This document shows positions 59,448 through 64,000 of a DNA stretch of 64,000 nt, one piece after another (position 1 is the first letter of the stretch; each line of letters opens with the position of its first letter). Where the stretch lies: positions 62,001-126,000 of the forward strand of contig JALJCO010001024.1 in assembly GCA_023101725.1 (NCBI GenBank). The letters run 5' to 3'. The DNA is from Atherinomorus stipes (taxonomy: Eukaryota; Chordata; Actinopteri; Atheriniformes; Atherinidae). The notes beneath the pieces were generated by a model that did no database searches, was not told the origin of the DNA, and saw only the letters and a program-made list of their open reading frames with translations. The position numbers and the translations under genes are program-made.

Positions 59448-60765
59448 GGGGATTTTAATACAATTCAACTCAGTTGCTCTTTTATGTGAGAAGCTCAGTA
59501 GATGGGTTTCCCGTTTACAAACATTGGCAGTTGCGCGCGCAACCATGGGGCAAAAAGCCTGTTTTATACTGCAGTCTGCGGCCAAACACTCATATCATGA
59601 ATAAAAATGTTAAGTAACCTGAAGAAACAGAGATTGTTATGTTTTAAATTATATTGTATAAATCTGTATTTTGATGACGAATAAAAAAACACCGACGTAG
59701 CGTTGCTGTTGTGTGTTACTGTTACTATTATACTAACTTGGTAAGGAGTCCTCATTCAAAAACGGCATTTTTCTTGTCTAAACATGGATATTATTCGTGT
59801 TGGACCTCATTTGAAATTTGCCTGAAAAACTCGAGTTAGAAAGCAGCTTAAACTTTCGTTAGACTCTTTGTTAAAACCAAAATAGGCCACAACAGTCTGC
59901 TGTCTACAGCAGGTTCTGCTCCGTGTCGTCTTCACCTCCTCCATACAGGAGCAACTTTCACTGTTTGTGATTAAACCAGGCAAAGACAACATCATCACTA
60001 CATTTGGAAGGGCTGATTCCAACTGTTAGGGACTCACCTGCAATGCTGACGGTAAGTCTTGCTGCTTGTGTAACGTTATGTGTTGTTGTGGATGAAATCC
60101 TGGTGGATAGTAGACAGACTAGCTAACAGCCACAAGGCTAACGGTATAAACTCATCTGTCTGTTTCGACGCGTACTCGTATTAAATCTAGGATGCGTGTT
60201 AGCAGATGAATGTTTGTAAACGGCTCCACAATCAGCTTTATTTTCCGGGGAGCAGAGGACGGCTGTCACACACAGCTATGGTGTTTACAGCTTACAGTGT
60301 TGGGATGATGCGGTGAACTGATCAATGACTGGTCGCGGCCGTGATACTGGTATTGTTACAATACCAGTCTCCCGACTACAACACAGGAATAATTTCTGCC
60401 ACCACGGTGGTTTAATCCGACATGGTGACCATGGTGAATGACTAAATAAATCATGTATCTGAACCTGTAGAAGTTATCTGGGAGGGTTTTCTGAAGACAG
60501 TCACTCCTACTGTCCTGTTATCACCATTTTAACTGTTTACATACATTACGTTTGGATTTTTGCAAGCGAACAAATCCAGGATTCAAACATTATATTTCCC
60601 CGAGCATTTTCATGTCATATCTTGACCTCATCTGCATTAAAAGTCGAGTCTTGCATGTAAAACACATGTATTCTCATAGTTCAATAATGCTTTTCCTGTG
60701 TTTGCTTGTCCCTGGTTGCGTGCGCATCCTATCTGTGACGTTGCTCGGAAACCCTTCAATCCCAA
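59448..60765. other. Sequence interrupting or replacing the middle of the LINE
   Basis: About 1.3 kb without LINE signal between segments 2 and 3. No clear TIR or TSD. It could be a further insertion or unrelated intron brought in by deletion. No coding content was recognised. Confidence 0.4.
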
Positions 60766-61085
60766 GTGGATCCCTCCACAACCACCTGGATTTATGACTA
60801 CCTAACAAACAGACCACAGTTTGTGAGACTGAAAGGTTGTGTGTTGCAGCACTGGAGCACCACAAGGAACTGTCTCTCACCATTCCTCTTCACACTGTAC
60901 ACCTCAGACTTCCAGTATAACTCTGAGTCCTGTCATCTGCAGAAATACTCTAATTACTTTGCAGCTGTGGGGAGTATCAGTGATGGAAAAGAAGCTGAGT
61001 TCCTGTCTTTCTGTCAGATGGTGTTAAAACAATCACTTCATCTTGAACACCAACAAAACAAGATAGATGACTGTTGACTTCAGAG
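60766..61085 (+). pseudogene. LINE RT fragment, segment 3 (inactive catalytic motif)
   Basis: The plus strand reads TTWIYDYLTNRPQFVRLKGC, then LSPFLFTLYTSDFQYNSESC and HLQKYSNYFAAVGSISDG. In live relatives the last block carries an Asp-Asp catalytic pair; here Asn-Tyr occupies that place. STGAPQGTV is present but in another frame (60845-60875), so at least one frameshift lies upstream. NKTKE-like residues follow near 61060. Confidence 0.8.
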
Positions 61086-61394
61086 GGGTATTCCAAGCAG
61101 GATTTGGGAAAAATGAGTCCCAGCTGAGTTACCATGGTAACTAGTACTGGTGAATAAGTCTGCTTTGGACCAGGATAACTGTCCAAGTTATTTAAATGTT
61201 GCCTTTAAAGGTAAAGCCCGGAGTGTTCCCCGTTTCTGCTTGTAAACACGATTCAAACTGAGAGCCCCTCCCTTCAGACTAATGGCTGCATCGCTCTTCT
61301 GCCCCAGACCTCTCCTTCAAAGCTCAGATGCGGGTGAAAACCAAACCAATATTAGCGTGCACTATCTAAAGCTCTTTCCGCTGCACAATACTTC

Positions 61395-61436
61395 GGCAGT
61401 CGAGTATTGTGACAAACGGCACAATACTCGACTGCC
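61395..61436 (+). repeat. Perfect 17-bp hairpin with 8-nt loop
   Basis: GGCAGTCGAGTATTGTG (61395-61411) and its exact complement CACAATACTCGACTGCC (61420-61436), separated by ACAAACGG. A third half-copy CACAATACTTCGG lies immediately upstream (61384). Confidence 0.97.
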
Positions 61437-61561
61437 ACTTGTCCCCCTCCCATCCTCCCCATGTGCGCGCTCGCAACTCGCTGTGAGCATCTCACAGTGC
61501 AGACGAACTTAGCTGCTCGCTGCTCCTATCTACTGTATGCCACTGTTTGCTCTTAAAAAGC

Positions 61562-61624
61562 AAAAAAAAAAAAAAAAAAAAAAAAGGATGTGGATCAAGT
61601 TTTTTAGGAAATGTGTGTGTGTGT

Positions 61625-61677
<53 letters not shown>
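61562..61677 (+). repeat. Poly-A, GT microsatellite and G39 run
   Basis: A24 at 61562-61585, (GT)n at 61612-61638 and 39 consecutive G at 61639-61677. The G-run is unusually long and could be an assembly artefact or a quadruplex-prone tract. Confidence 0.95.
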
Positions 61678-61681
<4 letters not shown>

Positions 61682-63660
61682 ACAAGCTCTCTTAGCTTTA
61701 AAGGTGCTTGTGATCTGTATTTTCTTCTTGCAGTACAAAGTGAAGCAAACCTGCTTGAAGATATTCAGAGACATGAACAGGATTAAAGTTCCTAGATGAA
61801 ACAAATGTTCTTAAAAAATGAAAACTGATAGATGCTGTTTCTGCTTAGATAAAATTCAACATTAGTTTGAAGATATGGATGTTGCTTTTGTATGATTCTG
61901 CATAAGATTTTTCATTCTCATCTTATTTAATGCATTTTTTTGTTGTTTATCTGCTTATCTGTGAGTGTATTTAGTTGCTACAGTATTTAGAAACACTAGT
62001 TAATCTGCCCTTAAAAAACAAAGGATGCTTCTTTTCACTGCTGCGAGGAAGATGATGAACTATCTTCTAATCTTTATCTAAATAAGCCATCTTCTAAGCT
62101 GGTCTTGGAGGCTCTGGTATGCAAAAGATTTTAGCCCCTTTGGATGTTTATGCTTCATCATTCAGTACCCTTAAGAAAAGTTTAATCAGCCTTCATTTAG
62201 GACAATATAAGCCCCCCAAATCCCACCGTTATAATCATAAAGGGCTATGTTCAGTTCCAGTGAAAGTAATCTCAGGCGGTATGTGAAAAGCTTTGTTTCG
62301 ACTCTGCTTAGCAACACAGACTCTGATTGTTTGGGATGTCATTTTCTTTCAGACCTCAGTTATAGAGTTTGTATAACTCATGAGTCATTATCAGCTCAAC
62401 ATCGTCTTTAATCTTCTTTGAACTTTGCAGAAAACGTTAGCTTGTGTAATTTCAAACATCTGTCTTTAAGTAATAAGATCATTGATGAAGTAATCTTGAA
62501 GACTGAATTGATCGTCAGCAGCGCATCATACTGTACACCCTTCAGTTTTACTGTATCAATAAAACCGTATTCTTTATATCGAATATCCTCCTCATACTGA
62601 AGCTGCTGTGTTCATTAACTCTTAAAACTCTGAGCCAAATTTTTGCTATTTTGGTCTACTTGATCGTTTTAAAATGTAAATGCAAATAGAAAGTGAACCC
62701 TTTTAACCCCTGTCAACATCTAGACACAATTATGTTTCAGTTCAGCCTCAGTTGTCAGATTATGAGGTTAAAATTATGTAAAATAAATGTATAAATAGAT
62801 ATAGCACCATAAAGGCCAACCAGAACAGGAAAACAGAATTTATTACTACCAGTACTTTGTAAAAATACAAATACACAGATCAACAGTTACCAAGCCTTTT
62901 CTCATCTGCATATCATTCTCAAGTCTTGGCTTTCAGAAGAAAAACTATTGGCATTGAAACAAACACACAACAGAAACTATTTACATATTCACACTTTTTC
63001 CTCATATCCAGTTGTTTATGTTTCTACTAACCTCACAAACCAACTCCAACTCAGCTGCTTTTTGGCACCATTTTGCAACGGTTTCAATTGGTCCGTAGAG
63101 TGGCCCTTATGAGTGAACTGATAAGACTATTTAGGGAGGTATCAGGTGTCCGGTGTTGCTATACGGAGGGAGCACACAGGTTTTTGACCGCTTACGCTTA
63201 TGCTGATGCTGATGTTTGCACTAGGAATATAATGGTGTTGATGAATATTGATTATTGCAAGAAATGAAGATGTTCCAAGATGAAGTTTTGACACTTATTA
63301 TTCATAAGCCGATTATGAGTCAGTAATACAGTATGCGAGCGCGTTATTGCCCGTACAAGCAGTCCCTTTGTGACTTTAAGTGTAGACTTAGTCGCTTCAG
63401 GTCTTCTTCACTTTATTCCAGTCATATAAGACCATTATTTTTTCTTTTTTTCAGACACACACAGAACTTTCTGCTCACTTGTTGATCTTTGGCTGCTCCT
63501 GATTGGACATTACCGTCAATTTAAACTCTGATTGGTGGAACGTTTGACAGGAAGTGTCTTCATCATCATTTCAAGATTAGAGGTCTCTTAGCAACATAAT
63601 AGTGATACTGATTTTTTTTTCATTAGGAAAATATGATGAATAATCATGTTATGGGACAGG
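61678..63660 (+). other. Intron sequence, nothing recognised
   Basis: Unique-looking, AT-rich. No further calneuron exon (tail-anchor region) could be found by reading all frames. Confidence 0.5.
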
Positions 63661-63662
63661 AC

Positions 63663-63702
63663 AGTCACACAACGCCAACGCTATAGTCACACAACGCCAA
63701 AG
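63663..63702 (+). repeat. Short tandem duplication
   Basis: AGTCACACAACGCCAA occurs twice with an 8-base spacer (cgctat and neighbours). Confidence 0.9.
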
Positions 63703-63730
63703 GCCCTCTTTGTTCGTCAGAAGGTTGGGC

Positions 63731-63970
63731 CATTGGTACATTTTTATTTATAAGGCTATGCTTGGTCTGTTGCCATGTAGTTTAATCACACAGAGAAGTG
63801 TTGAAACTTACTCTTTGTGATTAGATGATCACCTGCTGCTCTCTGTTCCATTTGCGTGTACAGAACTTGGAAAAAGGGCTTTTGCTTACGCTGCTTCTTC
63901 TACATGGAACAATTTGCAAAAAGACTGGAAATGACCTGAACTTATTTCTCTGAACGATTTTAGGTCTAGA
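63731..63970 (+). pseudogene. LINE RT C-terminal fragment at window edge
   Basis: The plus-strand frame from 63731 reads HWYIFIYKAMLGLLPCSLIT, later DDHLLLSVPFACTELGKRAF and AYAASSTWNNLQKDWK, the C-terminal block of a second LINE type. Two in-frame TGA codons interrupt it, one where a CpG-containing Arg codon is expected. It is a decayed copy; nothing follows in this window. Confidence 0.7.
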
Positions 63971-64000
63971 CCATAGACTGTTAATAGAGAGGGACGAACC

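Noticed and set aside
61547..61804. Poly-Gly/Val and poly-Pro frames
   Set aside because: Produced by GT and G homopolymer tracts.
51916..64000. Next calneuron exon (C-terminal lobe and tail anchor)
   Set aside because: Reading all plus frames showed no match to the expected region, so it is assumed to lie beyond the window.

Overview
The window is vertebrate, almost certainly teleost, nuclear DNA. It holds part of one spliced gene on the + strand. Three coding exons (9934-10048, 35965-36109 and 51803-51915) with consensus splice sites encode about the first 124 residues of calneuron (caln1/CaBP8 type), a neuronal EF-hand calcium sensor that is membrane-anchored at its C terminus. The two introns visible in full are about 25.9 kb and 15.7 kb. 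The exons for the C-terminal half, including the tail anchor, were not found and should lie beyond base 64000. No other host protein gene, rRNA gene or true tRNA gene could be supported; nearly all remaining open frames are shorter than 130 codons and look like chance.

The exon at 35965-36109 is 145 nt where the reading frame needs 144. There is one extra G in a G-run at 36029-36032. The shifted frame would stop at the first codons of the next exon. Either the assembly has a homopolymer error or the allele is broken. A low-quality-looking purine block (about 51428-51675) just before the next exon, together with long G-runs at 17040 and 61639, makes an assembly error plausible.

Layout: 0-9.9 kb is intron or upstream sequence with Tc1, LINE, hAT and Harbinger-like remnants. 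The first coding exon is at 9.9 kb. Intron 10-36 kb is packed with nested elements: a composite at 11.5-15.3 kb, hAT-like copies at 18.9-22.5, 24.4-27.3, 27.6, 28.3 and 31.1-34.1 kb, and a minisatellite at 34.5 kb. After the exon at 36.0 kb come a 344-bp tandem repeat, TTAA-flanked elements, SINEs and LINE fragments, a cluster of TTAA and hAT elements at 46.7-49.1 kb, and a palindrome. The exon at 51.8 kb is followed by intron with a LINE split by a hAT element (57.4-61.1 kb) and a LINE C-terminal fragment at the right edge.

Many transposon boundaries were set by reading terminal inverted repeats (TIRs) together with matching target-site duplications (TSDs: 8 bp for hAT, 3 bp for Harbinger-like, TTAA for Kolobok/piggyBac-like). 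In several cases removing the insert rejoins a recognisable host sequence. I found no evidence of a novel defence, biosynthetic or regulatory system. The most notable structures are the exon frameshift, a short inverted-repeat transposon carrying inverted subterminal minisatellites and at least two well-supported later insertions, and a hAT/TTAA pair whose boundaries cross rather than nest.
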